This document shows, one piece after another, positions 7,203-14,801 of a stretch of DNA of 35,248 bases; positions within the stretch are counted from its first letter, which is position 1; each line of letters begins with the position of its first letter. A program made the position numbers and the translations under genes. Source of the stretch: Comamonadaceae bacterium CG12_big_fil_rev_8_21_14_0_65_59_15 (GTDB lineage Bacteria > Pseudomonadota > Gammaproteobacteria > Burkholderiales > Burkholderiaceae_C); the NCBI GenBank assembly GCA_002786915.1, contig PCUV01000025.1:371-35618 (forward strand), given 5' to 3'. The notes under the pieces were generated by a model, which saw only the letters and a program-made list of their open reading frames with translations, was not told the origin of the DNA and ran no database searches.

Positions 7203-8245
7203 TGGCTGTCAACAAGATCAGTTCGCTGCTGGGCGAGGCTACCAAGAATTTCAAGTCTGACGCGGCGCAGCGCAAGGCCGCCGCTGAGTCGCCTCATTCG
7301 ATCATCCTGCACACCAATGATGTGAAGGGTGAATACGATTCAGGTCGGGCGCTGACAACCACCTTGGGCGGCATCAATCGCCCTATAACCCGCGACGATC
7401 TGGAAACGTTCCGCCAGAACATCAAGACGGTGCAAAAGGTGTTCAAGGGCGGCATCAAGGCGCGCCAGGTGCTGGATATGTCGCTTGAGATTGACCGTAA
7501 GCGCGCGCGCACCGAAATCCGCATGGCCGTGCCCATTTCTGCCAAGAACGGCATGGTGCGCTTTGCCACCAATGCGGGGCCGGATTCAAAGGCGGCACGC
7601 CACCACGTCAACGTGGAGTTTTTGAGCTTTGGGGCCGGGGCGGCATCCGGGCGGGACACGGCGCAGAAAATGGCCAACTGGGTCAGAAAGCAGCCGCTGA
7701 AGTTCGACTGCGACTGTGGTCGTCACAAATTTTGGTTCCGGTACATCAGCACCATTGGCGACTTCAATGCTGGGCGCCCGGAAACGGGTTTCCCCAAAAT
7801 CAGAAATCCAGGCTTGCACGGGGTGGCTTGCAAGCATGTATTGCGCGTCATGGCCGAGGTGGAGGCGTCAGGCATTGTGCTGGGGTTTCTGACCAAGCTG
7901 ATTGGAAAAGCGCAAGACGATGACAACGCCCGGGCGGTGCACAAAACCACCGTCAAAGAGGCCGAGGCACTGGCCAAGCAGCAAGACAAGCGTACCCGTG
8001 ACATCAAGACCACCGACACCCGCGCCCAAGCCCGAGAAGCCGCAAAGCAGCGCAAAGCCTTGTCAGAGGCTGCAAAGCCGGTGCCGGTGCCGAAGAAGGC
8101 TACGGCATCCACGCGCAGAAACGCATCACAGGCAGCCCCAAAAAAGGCTAGCATCAACACATCAAGCCTGACGCCAGGCCAGATTGCCATGGCCAAGCAG
8201 TTCGGAATGACACCTGAACAGGTCATGGCGCTGATTGCCGCATAA
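7202..8245 (+). CDS. Phage protein with SWIM-type zinc motif
   Basis: A 347-residue protein starting at ATG 7202, which overlaps the preceding stop by one base. Its central region contains FDCDCGRHKFWFRY (Cys170, Cys172) and GVACKHVLRVM (Cys210, His212), giving CxC-x37-CxH, the SWIM zinc-finger pattern known for DNA or protein binding. The N-terminal 150 residues have an RITRDDLETFRQNI-like region and beta strands. The C-terminal 110 residues are Lys/Ala/Pro-rich, probably disordered and nucleic-acid friendly, ending in a small helical segment (TPGQIAMAKQFGMTPEQV). It lies in the structural cluster before the capsid gene, so it may be a virion protein that touches DNA. The spacer is longer than in most SWIM domains. 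Confidence 0.6.
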   Translation: MAVNKISSLLGEATKNFKSDAAQRKAAAESPHSIILHTNDVKGEYDSGRALTTTLGGINRPITRDDLETFRQNIKTVQKVFKGGIKARQVLDMSLEIDRKRARTEIRMAVPISAKNGMVRFATNAGPDSKAARHHVNVEFLSFGAGAASGRDTAQKMANWVRKQPLKFDCDCGRHKFWFRYISTIGDFNAGRPETGFPKIRNPGLHGVACKHVLRVMAEVEASGIVLGFLTKLIGKAQDDDNARAVHKTTVKEAEALAKQQDKRTRDIKTTDTRAQAREAAKQRKALSEAAKPVPVPKKATASTRRNASQAAPKKASINTSSLTPGQIAMAKQFGMTPEQVMALIAA

Positions 8246-8259
8246 CCCAAAGGACCGTC

Positions 8260-8757
8260 ATGCTCACCAACGTACCCGCCGCCGTCAACCGCATGTCTCG
8301 CAACGTGGTTGTCAATCACCCCAACGCTTTCAACTGTCAGGTGTTTCGAAAGACCATCACCCGCACCGGGCAGGTAGTCAGTGGCATGCCGACGCTGGGG
8401 GGTATGGGGGTGATTTCGTCCGAGGATGAAGAGCAGTTCACCTACACATGGGTCGGCAACGGCTACTCGCTGCAAGTCGAGATGTTCCAGCCATCTGCCA
8501 TGATGGAGCGAGGCGACGCCAACAATGGTTCAGCCAACGAGTTCAGGTTCCTGATCGAGCCCGAGGAGGCCGAGGGCATGCCGGGCACCTTTGTGCCAAA
8601 AAAGTATGACGTGATGTACCTGCTGCTGGGCGAAGGGCCAGCCCCGGCGAAGATTGCTTTTGAGATTGTCGGGGTTGAGGCAATGCTCAATATTCCACCC
8701 TACAGCACCAGGTATATCGCCAACCGGCGCGATGACCTGCATGTGGCGGCCGGGTAG
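8260..8757 (+). CDS. Unknown virion-associated protein (165 aa)
   Basis: ATG preceded by AAAGGA. The product is beta-rich, with GQVVSGMPTLGGMGVISSEDEEQF at about residues 35-58, YTWVGNGYSLQVEMFQPSAMM around 60-82, and a Pro/Tyr-rich closing region (IPPYSTRYIANRRDDLHVAAG). I recognise no family. It is the last gene before a 409-base gap that precedes the capsid gene. The beta-rich, glycine-dotted composition fits a small structural protein such as a decoration or neck component, which is only a suggestion. Confidence 0.5.
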   Translation: MLTNVPAAVNRMSRNVVVNHPNAFNCQVFRKTITRTGQVVSGMPTLGGMGVISSEDEEQFTYTWVGNGYSLQVEMFQPSAMMERGDANNGSANEFRFLIEPEEAEGMPGTFVPKKYDVMYLLLGEGPAPAKIAFEIVGVEAMLNIPPYSTRYIANRRDDLHVAAG

Positions 8758-8772
8758 TTGCTATATTAATAA

Positions 8773-8813
8773 TAGCTATTAACGCACGACAGACGTGCGC
8801 TAGAGCACGATTT
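8773..8813 (+). repeat. 41-nt Comamonadaceae-type repeat, copy B
   Basis: Aligns without gaps to the copies at 34954-34994 (27 of 41 identical) and the reverse complement of 26730-26770. Shared blocks are tagct, cgca and gcta. It also holds a perfect hairpin, cgcacg-acaga-cgtgcg, and lies 16 bases after the stop of the 165-residue gene. Confidence 0.5.
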
Positions 8814-8821
8814 GACGTAAA

Positions 8822-8908
8822 TCAATGGTTTGCTTTTTGCAGCGCATCCTCTGTCAGCGCCGTATCGGGCTGGTAGTTTGTGCCTTTGGTGTAGCGTGCT
8901 CGGGTCAT
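8822..8908 (-). CDS. Tiny minus-strand ORF (28 aa)
   Basis: A 28-residue ORF (starting MTRARYTKGTNYQPDT) on the strand opposite to all neighbouring phage genes. Its ATG overlaps the stop of the upstream minus-strand ORF in an ATGA arrangement, the same coupling style used throughout the window. The sequence has sensible codon use for the genome and ends at TGA. I recognise no family. It may be a coupled moron gene or a remnant; its short length keeps confidence low. Confidence 0.3.
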   Translation of the reverse strand: MTRARYTKGTNYQPDTALTEDALQKANH

Positions 8909-9063
8909 GGCTTTGCCTTCTTGGATTTTGCTTCAGCGGCTGCGGCTTGGGCTTGGTTTGCAGCCTGGTTCAAGGCCAGCATGCGGCGCAAAATCTCATC
9001 GTCAGGGGTCATGGGCGGCGTTCTGTGAACTGTTTGAAGCCTGAAGTCTATCCACTCAAACAC
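8905..9063 (-). CDS. Small minus-strand ORF (52 aa from GTG)
   Basis: Starts at GTG 9063 with AGGGGTG upstream on the minus strand, or alternatively at ATG 9012 (35 residues). The product begins with FEWIDFRLQTVHRTPP, continues with the helical stretch DDEILRRMLALNQAANQAQA and ends in a Lys/Ala tail. It shares an ATGA overlap with the following tiny ORF. The upstream SD-like bases are the reverse complement of the recurrent intergenic motif. No family is recognised. It stands out as an oppositely oriented pair within a one-way late gene cluster. Confidence 0.35.
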   Translation of the reverse strand: MFEWIDFRLQTVHRTPPMTPDDEILRRMLALNQAANQAQAAAAEAKSKKAKP

Positions 9064-9074
9064 GGAAAACACCC
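9063..9074. promoter_or_regulatory. Recurrent intergenic motif, copy 2
   Basis: cggaaaacaccc 93 bp before the major capsid gene. The flanks match copy 3 over about 23 bases with one difference, and atccactcaa at 9050-9059 matches the flank of copy 1. Confidence 0.55.
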
Positions 9075-9108
9075 CTATTTGACCATCAGCGCGGGTTCCA
9101 AACTATCC

Positions 9109-9136
9109 ATCAGTCAGCGAATGGCTGATCTTTTTT
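9109..9136 (+). terminator. Terminator/attenuator before the capsid gene
   Basis: Stem atcagtc (9109-9115) with ggctgat (9123-9129), loop of seven, followed after one base by six T at 9131-9136. It is weak but has the factor-independent form. It lies only 31 bp before the capsid ATG, so it could attenuate read-through into the capsid gene. Confidence 0.45.
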
Positions 9137-9166
9137 GTTTGAAACCACTCCTTAAGGACACGCGCC

Positions 9167-10834
9167 ATGAGTAAAAATGTTTACCAAGAATACGCAAACC
9201 GGGACACCGCTGAGGTAGCCCAGTTTGTATCCGCTCTAAAAGAAAACTCTTCCAAGTCAGGCGCTTTTGATTCAGCCTCTGCGGCTGACTTCATTTCCAG
9301 CGTAAGCAACCAAAGATCTACGGTCAAGGTCCCAAAAAACCTGCAAATCGTCTTTGACGAAGCGCAAGACGGCGCTGCTGTTGTGACCCGTGCCATTTTG
9401 GACGGTGTTGCATCGTATGAAGCCCAGCACGGCATTGCAGCCCCAGCGGATGTGGTTGAGCAAGCGCTGCACCTGGCCTATGCCACCACCAATACGGCAC
9501 GCCGCTCTTACCACCTGGACTCCGCGTCTGACTCAAACGCCAGTGCACCCGGTGGCTTGCAGCCAAACCGCGCCGTAGTGGCTATTTTGTCGGCCATGGG
9601 TGACGCGATTCCTTTTGCGCACTATCTACCAGCCGACATCAGCTCTAATGAAGCGGTGCTGGCAATCATGACGCACCAGGCTGGTAACTCATATGGCCGC
9701 TACGCCCAGAATGATTTGCTTGACGGTTCTGCATCTGGCAGCGCCTATGTGACATCGGCCCGCGTCAACAAGAGCATGCCCGCTGTGACTACTGGCGCTG
9801 TGACGGGTGCGTTGACTACTATCCAGGACACCGACGACACCTGCGCAGGCGGTGCCGCTGTCAAACTGTTGCGCGGTCGCTCCATTGTCTACGTGAACGG
9901 CCAAATTGCGGCACGCGAAGTGGACTCTACCGGCTCTGGCAATTCCGCCGTGAGTGGCACGATTGTTCTGGCTGGCACTAGCTACGTGATTGGCGGCACG
10001 ATCAACACCGACACCGGTTTGTATTCCTTGACCACCAGCCCAGCGCTTGCTGTAACTGTGCCTGTCGTGGTTGAGGGTTTTATTGACTACGAGCGTGCGC
10101 CTGAGTTGACCCCCACAATCATCACAGCAGTGAATACGTACAAGATGTACGCTAAGCCATGGCGCGTGACGACCCATCAAACCATTGACAGCCGCACCCA
10201 GATGGCCAATGAGCTGGGTCTTGACCCCTACAGCGAGTCGGTGCTGGCCATTCAGGCGCAGTTTGCCAATGAGCGTCATTACGAAGTGCTGCAAAAAGCC
10301 CTGCGTTTGGCAGCCGGCAACCAGGTCACACATGATTTTGCATGGTCTAGTCGTTCGGCTCAAATGAATCGCTCTCAGATTTGGAGCGATTTTGGTGCGA
10401 CGCTGGGCGCTGTGTCTCAGCAAATGGCGCTTGACACCATGAACCATGGCATCACCCACCTCTACGTTGGCAAGAACTTGGCTTCGCAGCTGATGGCCTT
10501 GCCGCGCGAGGTGTTTGAGCCCTCTGGTGTGGCCGAGCGTCCATGCATCTTCCGCATTGGCCGCTTGTTCGGTCGCTACGAGGTGTACTACTCACCTAAG
10601 GTGGTGACCGAGACAGCTAACGCTGGCCAGGTGCTTTGCATTGGCCGCGCTACCGATGTGACCAGAAACCCGTTCATTTTGGGCGACGCTGTGCCGCCTA
10701 CCGTGATCCCATTGGCAGTTGGTCAGGACTTGCGTCAGGGCGCTGGCTTTTATGCCCGCAACTTCACCGCCGTCAACCCGCATGGCCCATCGTCTTTGGG
10801 TTGCGCATTGATCAACGTCACCAATCTCGCCTAA
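9167..10834 (+). CDS. Probable major capsid protein
   Basis: A 555-residue protein, the largest in the structural block before the giant genes, with its own leader and an AAGGA ribosome site. The N-terminal 150 residues are helical and Ala/Ser-rich; residues about 205-300 are a beta-rich Gly/Thr/Ser segment (for example GTIVLAGTSYVIGGTINTD) that looks like a surface insertion domain; the C-terminal half has the long helix and strand pattern with NELGLDPYSESVLAIQAQFANE and GRLFGRYEVYYSPKVVTE typical of capsid or coat proteins that report a P-domain. Position after the protease and before the sheath fits. The family match is by layout, so a different abundant virion protein is possible. Confidence 0.5.
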   Translation: MSKNVYQEYANRDTAEVAQFVSALKENSSKSGAFDSASAADFISSVSNQRSTVKVPKNLQIVFDEAQDGAAVVTRAILDGVASYEAQHGIAAPADVVEQALHLAYATTNTARRSYHLDSASDSNASAPGGLQPNRAVVAILSAMGDAIPFAHYLPADISSNEAVLAIMTHQAGNSYGRYAQNDLLDGSASGSAYVTSARVNKSMPAVTTGAVTGALTTIQDTDDTCAGGAAVKLLRGRSIVYVNGQIAAREVDSTGSGNSAVSGTIVLAGTSYVIGGTINTDTGLYSLTTSPALAVTVPVVVEGFIDYERAPELTPTIITAVNTYKMYAKPWRVTTHQTIDSRTQMANELGLDPYSESVLAIQAQFANERHYEVLQKALRLAAGNQVTHDFAWSSRSAQMNRSQIWSDFGATLGAVSQQMALDTMNHGITHLYVGKNLASQLMALPREVFEPSGVAERPCIFRIGRLFGRYEVYYSPKVVTETANAGQVLCIGRATDVTRNPFILGDAVPPTVIPLAVGQDLRQGAGFYARNFTAVNPHGPSSLGCALINVTNLA

Positions 10835-10860
10835 CCAAGGCAAAAAACAGGAGCACTGAT

Positions 10861-11220
10861 ATGACACGTAAAGTCGAATTAGGCGCTCCTTCCCTCACCG
10901 GGAAGGACGCCAACGAACTAGTAGCAGCTGAGTTTTCAAAAGTCAAGTACCCACTGGCCGTGGTGGTCACCAACAACATGCCTTGCAACGCGGTTTTCCC
11001 AGAAGTTGAAGGCCTGTTTTTAAGCCACTGCGCCAATGCAGCGGGCCGCGTCAAGGCAGTCGTGATTGAGAGTGCTGACGCATTCCAGCGCCTAGCTTCC
11101 AGTATTGAACAGATTGCAGAACTCAATGGCTTTGCCTCTGCCGTGACCATCGAAGAGGTTGAAGTGATTGCGCCCGTCAAAGGCAAAGCCACGCAACCTG
11201 TTGCAGCCACTGCTGCGTAA
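10861..11220 (+). CDS. Small virion or head-completion protein (119 aa)
   Basis: From ATG 10861 (line of AGGAG-like bases upstream), rather than an upstream frame extension that would overlap the capsid gene. The product is mixed alpha/beta (LAVVVTNNMPCNAVFPEVEG, then VKAVVIESADAFQRLASS) with an Ala/Val-rich end. Lying between the probable capsid and sheath genes, it could be a head-tail joining or decoration protein. I recognise no family. Confidence 0.5.
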   Translation: MTRKVELGAPSLTGKDANELVAAEFSKVKYPLAVVVTNNMPCNAVFPEVEGLFLSHCANAAGRVKAVVIESADAFQRLASSIEQIAELNGFASAVTIEEVEVIAPVKGKATQPVAATAA

Positions 11221-11230
11221 GGGGCTGTAA

Positions 11231-12871
11231 ATGAGTACCGCATTTGTACGACAACTCGGTGCTGAATCTGGCGTCCAGCTTAATCCCCTGGTTGACAATT
11301 CAGAAATCCCGACAAGCAGCAACGATGACCAGATTTTTGGCATCGTGATGCGCGCCACCCGTGGCCGCATTGACAAGCCTTTCAAGGTTGACCGAAGCAC
11401 GGTGTTCAAGAAGTTGGGCAAGGGCGAACAAATCCGCACATCTGCACTCAATGAAGCTTGGGTGCATGTGGTAGAGGCACTGAACAACGGCGCTTATGAG
11501 GCCGTGGTGCAGCGCCTGACTACGCCTGCGGCTGCCATCAGTTGGGCTGGCCTGACTGTGACGCCTGTCACTTTTGCCAACGCGTTTGCCGTGACTCCCA
11601 CCGAACCCACCGGGCACCTGATCGGCGTGAAGCACCTGGAGTGCTACAACGACGGCATTGTGCTGGAAGTCCGAGCGGACGAGAAAAAGGTCGGCGGCGT
11701 GGCTATTGCCAACAACGTGGTGACCTTGCGCATCCGTGACAAAGACGGCGTTCTGCTGTATGAATTCACGGGCTCGCTTGACCCTGCCGCGCGAGATGAT
11801 TACGGCAATTCGTCCTATCTGCCTGATGTGGTGCTGTCTTTGACTGATGCAGTTGAGGTATCTGTCGGTGTGACGGGTGCAAGTGCAGCGATTGAGCCCA
11901 CCTCGATGGCTTATGGCTACGACGCCAACGGCAAAGAGCAATGGGCCAAGTCCGGCACGCTGGTGTGCTTCACTGAGGGCGGAATGGGTTACGCCACAGC
12001 GGACTACATGGCTGCACGGGTCTTGCTGCAAAACACCGTGTTCAACTATGCCTACATCTCCAGTGGTGGCACGCAAGCCCCCGGCCTTTTGGCGCAACTG
12101 GCGCAGCTGGCGTTTGACACCAACCGGCAACTGCGCTTTGACATCCCGGGTAACCTGAACCCAGAGGCTGCGATCACCTTCGTCGAGCAGTTGAACATGG
12201 GTGCCAGCCCAACCGCTCACCTGATGCACGCCTTTTGGGCGCCACTCAAGTCCGATGATCCAACTGGCGTTAATGCCAAGGGTCATTTTGGTGTGGCTAC
12301 GCTGAACATTGCTTACGCTTGCGGGCGCAATGCACAGACCAATGCCAAGGGCTTTGCGCCAAAGAACTACGTGGTGGCGGGCCGCCAGTGGCCAATCCAG
12401 CGGGTTCGCGTGACGCAGACCTATAGCCCCACCGGGCAGGAGTTGAATGCGCTTGCCAAAGCCAAGATCAACCCTGTTCTGTTTGAGGTATACACCGGTG
12501 GCGGCCGTTATGTGTTCCGTGACTCGTTGACTTCCGCCTTGGTCGAATCCAGCCTTAAAAAGCTGATTTCGGTAGCCGACATGTCAACAAGCATTGATGA
12601 TGCAGTAACCCGCTTCAGCAAAGACATTCTGCAACTGCCGATGCAAATCTCGGTTAAGCGCATGAATGACTTTTTGGGCGAGTTGTTTGCAGGCGCTGAG
12701 GCCTCTGGTTGGCTGGTTCCGTCAAACGACCCATCCATGGCGGGAAAGGCATTCAAGTATGACGTTCGACCCAATGAGGTTCGCCCTTACGACCGCATGG
12801 ATGTCAGCTACTGGCTGCGCTATGACGGCACGGTGCGTCAGATTTTTGTCACCCAGACGCTGACACGCTAA
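11231..12871 (+). CDS. Probable contractile tail sheath protein
   Basis: A 546-residue protein ten bases after the previous gene with AAGGGG upstream. Layout matches sheath proteins: a short N-terminal arm, a beta-rich insertion region (about residues 130-270), and a conserved C-terminal core with the segments VRVTQTYSPTGQELNALAKAKINPVLFEVYTGG and the later FRDSLTSALVESSL, ending in a beta strand (RQIFVTQTLTR) like the strand exchanged between sheath subunits. Sheaths polymerise around the tail tube and contract on infection. The call comes from size, position and C-terminal pattern. Confidence 0.5.
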   Translation: MSTAFVRQLGAESGVQLNPLVDNSEIPTSSNDDQIFGIVMRATRGRIDKPFKVDRSTVFKKLGKGEQIRTSALNEAWVHVVEALNNGAYEAVVQRLTTPAAAISWAGLTVTPVTFANAFAVTPTEPTGHLIGVKHLECYNDGIVLEVRADEKKVGGVAIANNVVTLRIRDKDGVLLYEFTGSLDPAARDDYGNSSYLPDVVLSLTDAVEVSVGVTGASAAIEPTSMAYGYDANGKEQWAKSGTLVCFTEGGMGYATADYMAARVLLQNTVFNYAYISSGGTQAPGLLAQLAQLAFDTNRQLRFDIPGNLNPEAAITFVEQLNMGASPTAHLMHAFWAPLKSDDPTGVNAKGHFGVATLNIAYACGRNAQTNAKGFAPKNYVVAGRQWPIQRVRVTQTYSPTGQELNALAKAKINPVLFEVYTGGGRYVFRDSLTSALVESSLKKLISVADMSTSIDDAVTRFSKDILQLPMQISVKRMNDFLGELFAGAEASGWLVPSNDPSMAGKAFKYDVRPNEVRPYDRMDVSYWLRYDGTVRQIFVTQTLTR

Positions 12872-12877
12872 CCCATC

Positions 12878-12905
12878 AATCGCCCGGCCTGATGGCTGGG
12901 CGGTT
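12878..12905 (+). terminator. GC-rich hairpin after the sheath gene
   Basis: cgcccggcc (12881-12889) pairs with ggctgggcg (12894-12902) around a tgat loop, extended by A-T and wobble pairs. No T-run follows, so it may protect the 3' end of the sheath mRNA instead of terminating. Confidence 0.35.
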
Positions 12906-12924
12906 CCAAACAAGGAGAAAAGTA

Positions 12925-13950
12925 ATGAGTTTGACCGAACTAATGCGCCGCGCCATGAGCCACCGCGAGACCGCCAAAGTCCTGGATGCTGTGGCTGAGG
13001 AAAATGACGAAATGTCAAACGCTGATGACTTTACCGTCAAAGAGCTGACTTTGAGCGCCGCCGCCGCCGTGCAGCAATGGGCTGAAACCGATGACCTTGA
13101 TGAAGGTGAATCCGGCGCTGACCGCTTGATGTCTTTGATGGTAGGAATTGTGGATGCTGACAAAAATGGCGAGATTGATGAAGATGAGCAGGGCGTGCTT
13201 GATGTGGTGCTCAATGCAGCCTGGGATTACCTGGGCACACTTGGCGTGACCGATGAAGACGCCGGCGCATTGCTCAACGACTGGGACGCCGACACCGCCG
13301 ACCGGGTACGCGAGCTGGTTGCGGCCGCATTGCCAGACGGCGAGCAGTCTGACTCTGATCTGGATGATTTTGTCTTTGGCGACAACGACCAGGAAGCCGA
13401 AGACCTTGATGGCTACACCGCTGAAAACGAATGGGACGCCACCCCCGAGGTTGATGAAGACGGTAATGAAAAAGAAGCCGTGCTCGATGGTGATTTCAAG
13501 GGGCACCCATTCCGGGGCAACCAGTTCAAAAAAGGCGGCGCCTCGTCTAGTTCGGCTGTGCGTGCGTCTATTTCTGCCAAGCATGCCGAGCGTCATGGGG
13601 ATGCCAGGTCTACCAAAAAAGCACACACCACAGCGCACTTCGCGCACAAGGCGGCAGCGGCCGAGGCAACCACCAAAAAAGCCAAAACTTACCATAAAAA
13701 AATGGCAAAGTTTCATGGCTCACAGGCAGGCATGGCACTTGATGGTGTAGCCCTGGATGCGGCTTACCGCAAGCGCTTCGTAATCCGTGGCGGCAAGAAA
13801 ATGCGCGTGAATAAGCGAATCTCTGGTGTGGTTCGATTGTCGGCCAAGCAAAAGATGGGCATTCGCAAGATGCACATGAAGAGTCACAGTGCATCAGCCC
13901 GGATGCACCGCATGAAATCCATGCGCATGCGCACCAAGATGCACATGTAA
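12925..13950 (+). CDS. Acidic/basic bipartite virion protein, DNA-condensing candidate
   Basis: A 341-residue protein from ATG 12925, behind an AAGGAG site. Residues 1-190 are strongly acidic with many Asp and Glu (for example SDSDLDDFVFGDND); a GHPFRGNQF motif near residue 194, which occurs in several phage head-associated proteins, marks the switch; the rest is extremely basic and rich in Lys, His, Met and Arg, ending in a His/Met/Arg-rich tail. Such a charge split suggests a protein that binds DNA with its C-terminus and partners with its N-terminus, perhaps carried in the virion. It follows the sheath gene. No enzyme domain is seen. Confidence 0.45.
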   Translation: MSLTELMRRAMSHRETAKVLDAVAEENDEMSNADDFTVKELTLSAAAAVQQWAETDDLDEGESGADRLMSLMVGIVDADKNGEIDEDEQGVLDVVLNAAWDYLGTLGVTDEDAGALLNDWDADTADRVRELVAAALPDGEQSDSDLDDFVFGDNDQEAEDLDGYTAENEWDATPEVDEDGNEKEAVLDGDFKGHPFRGNQFKKGGASSSSAVRASISAKHAERHGDARSTKKAHTTAHFAHKAAAAEATTKKAKTYHKKMAKFHGSQAGMALDGVALDAAYRKRFVIRGGKKMRVNKRISGVVRLSAKQKMGIRKMHMKSHSASARMHRMKSMRMRTKMHM

Positions 13951-13973
13951 ATGTAGATCGGCTTTTGGGTGTG

Positions 13974-14007
13974 GGGTGTCTCTGTCGCAAGCGGGGGCAC
14001 CCTTTTT
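13974..14007 (+). terminator. Factor-independent terminator candidate
   Basis: gggtgtctc (13974-13982) pairs with ggggcaccc (13994-14002) including two G-U pairs, and is followed directly by TTTTT at 14003-14007. It sits in the 74-base gap before the 14025 gene. Confidence 0.5.
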
Positions 14008-14024
14008 AACTGGAGGAAGAATTG

Positions 14025-14801
14025 ATGGCCGATTTAACGTCGATATGGGGAGGGTTGTCGCCTCACTTGATCGCCCACTTTTACCGGGTCGAAAAGGCCA
14101 AGGACGGCACCTGGGTTAAGGCGCAAGAGGATGTCACTGTCCATGCGCCACTGACGGAGTCCAACATGGAGGTGTCGCTGAGCTGGCAAAGCCCGTTTGA
14201 GAACGCCGGGTCTGACCACGGCCTTCCGACCATATCGGCCATGCTGCAATCTGGATCGCTCCAACCATTTTTTGACCAAGGTGGCAAGGCATCTGATTTT
14301 GTCAGCAAGTTTGAGGGGCGCACCGGCATCACCAAGCTCAACTCCGTGCAGGTGTTCACCGGCATGCCGCCTGTCAAAATTCAGGTCACGGCCATGTTCA
14401 GGGCATGGCGAGACTCAAGCGGAGAGGTTGAAGTGCCATTCAGCCAGCTGATGGAATGGGCGCTTCCTCAGAGCCTGTCAAAAGACGGCGCTATCTTGTC
14501 CGGGTTGGCGGCTGTCAAAAAAGTTACAGTGAACGGACAGAGCATCAGCGATGAGACAGCCAAGGGCTTGTACCCATCCCTGACGCCCGTCTGCATCGCC
14601 ATGCAATACAAAACCCGGCTTTATTCGCCTCTGGTGATCGAATCCATTGGGCATCCCATGAGTTCACCCATTGATGCCAGCGGCCAGTACACCGAACTGC
14701 TGGTACCCATGACGCTGTGCACCCTGACGGCATTCGATGCGCCCGATTGGCGTGATTCCAGAGTTCCTTCAGTCTTTGCTTCAACAAGGAGAGGTATGTG
14801 A
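14025..14801 (+). CDS. Unknown baseplate-region protein (258 aa)
   Basis: ATG 14025 has GGAGGA eight bases upstream. The protein has a repeated beta-strand layout and two conserved-looking segments, VQVFTGMPPVKIQVTAMFRAW (about 108-128) and LYSPLVIESIGHPMSSPID (about 202-220), in which the hydrophobic-strand and GxP pattern resembles phage baseplate or tail-completion proteins. I do not recognise the family with certainty. The next gene overlaps it by four bases (GTGA). Confidence 0.5.
   Translation: MADLTSIWGGLSPHLIAHFYRVEKAKDGTWVKAQEDVTVHAPLTESNMEVSLSWQSPFENAGSDHGLPTISAMLQSGSLQPFFDQGGKASDFVSKFEGRTGITKLNSVQVFTGMPPVKIQVTAMFRAWRDSSGEVEVPFSQLMEWALPQSLSKDGAILSGLAAVKKVTVNGQSISDETAKGLYPSLTPVCIAMQYKTRLYSPLVIESIGHPMSSPIDASGQYTELLVPMTLCTLTAFDAPDWRDSRVPSVFASTRRGM

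Noticed and set aside
11300..12286. Minus-strand ORF of 328 codons opposite the sheath gene
   Set aside because: Overlaps a well-supported + strand gene for its full length; composition typical of an antisense shadow rich in His, Gln and Arg.
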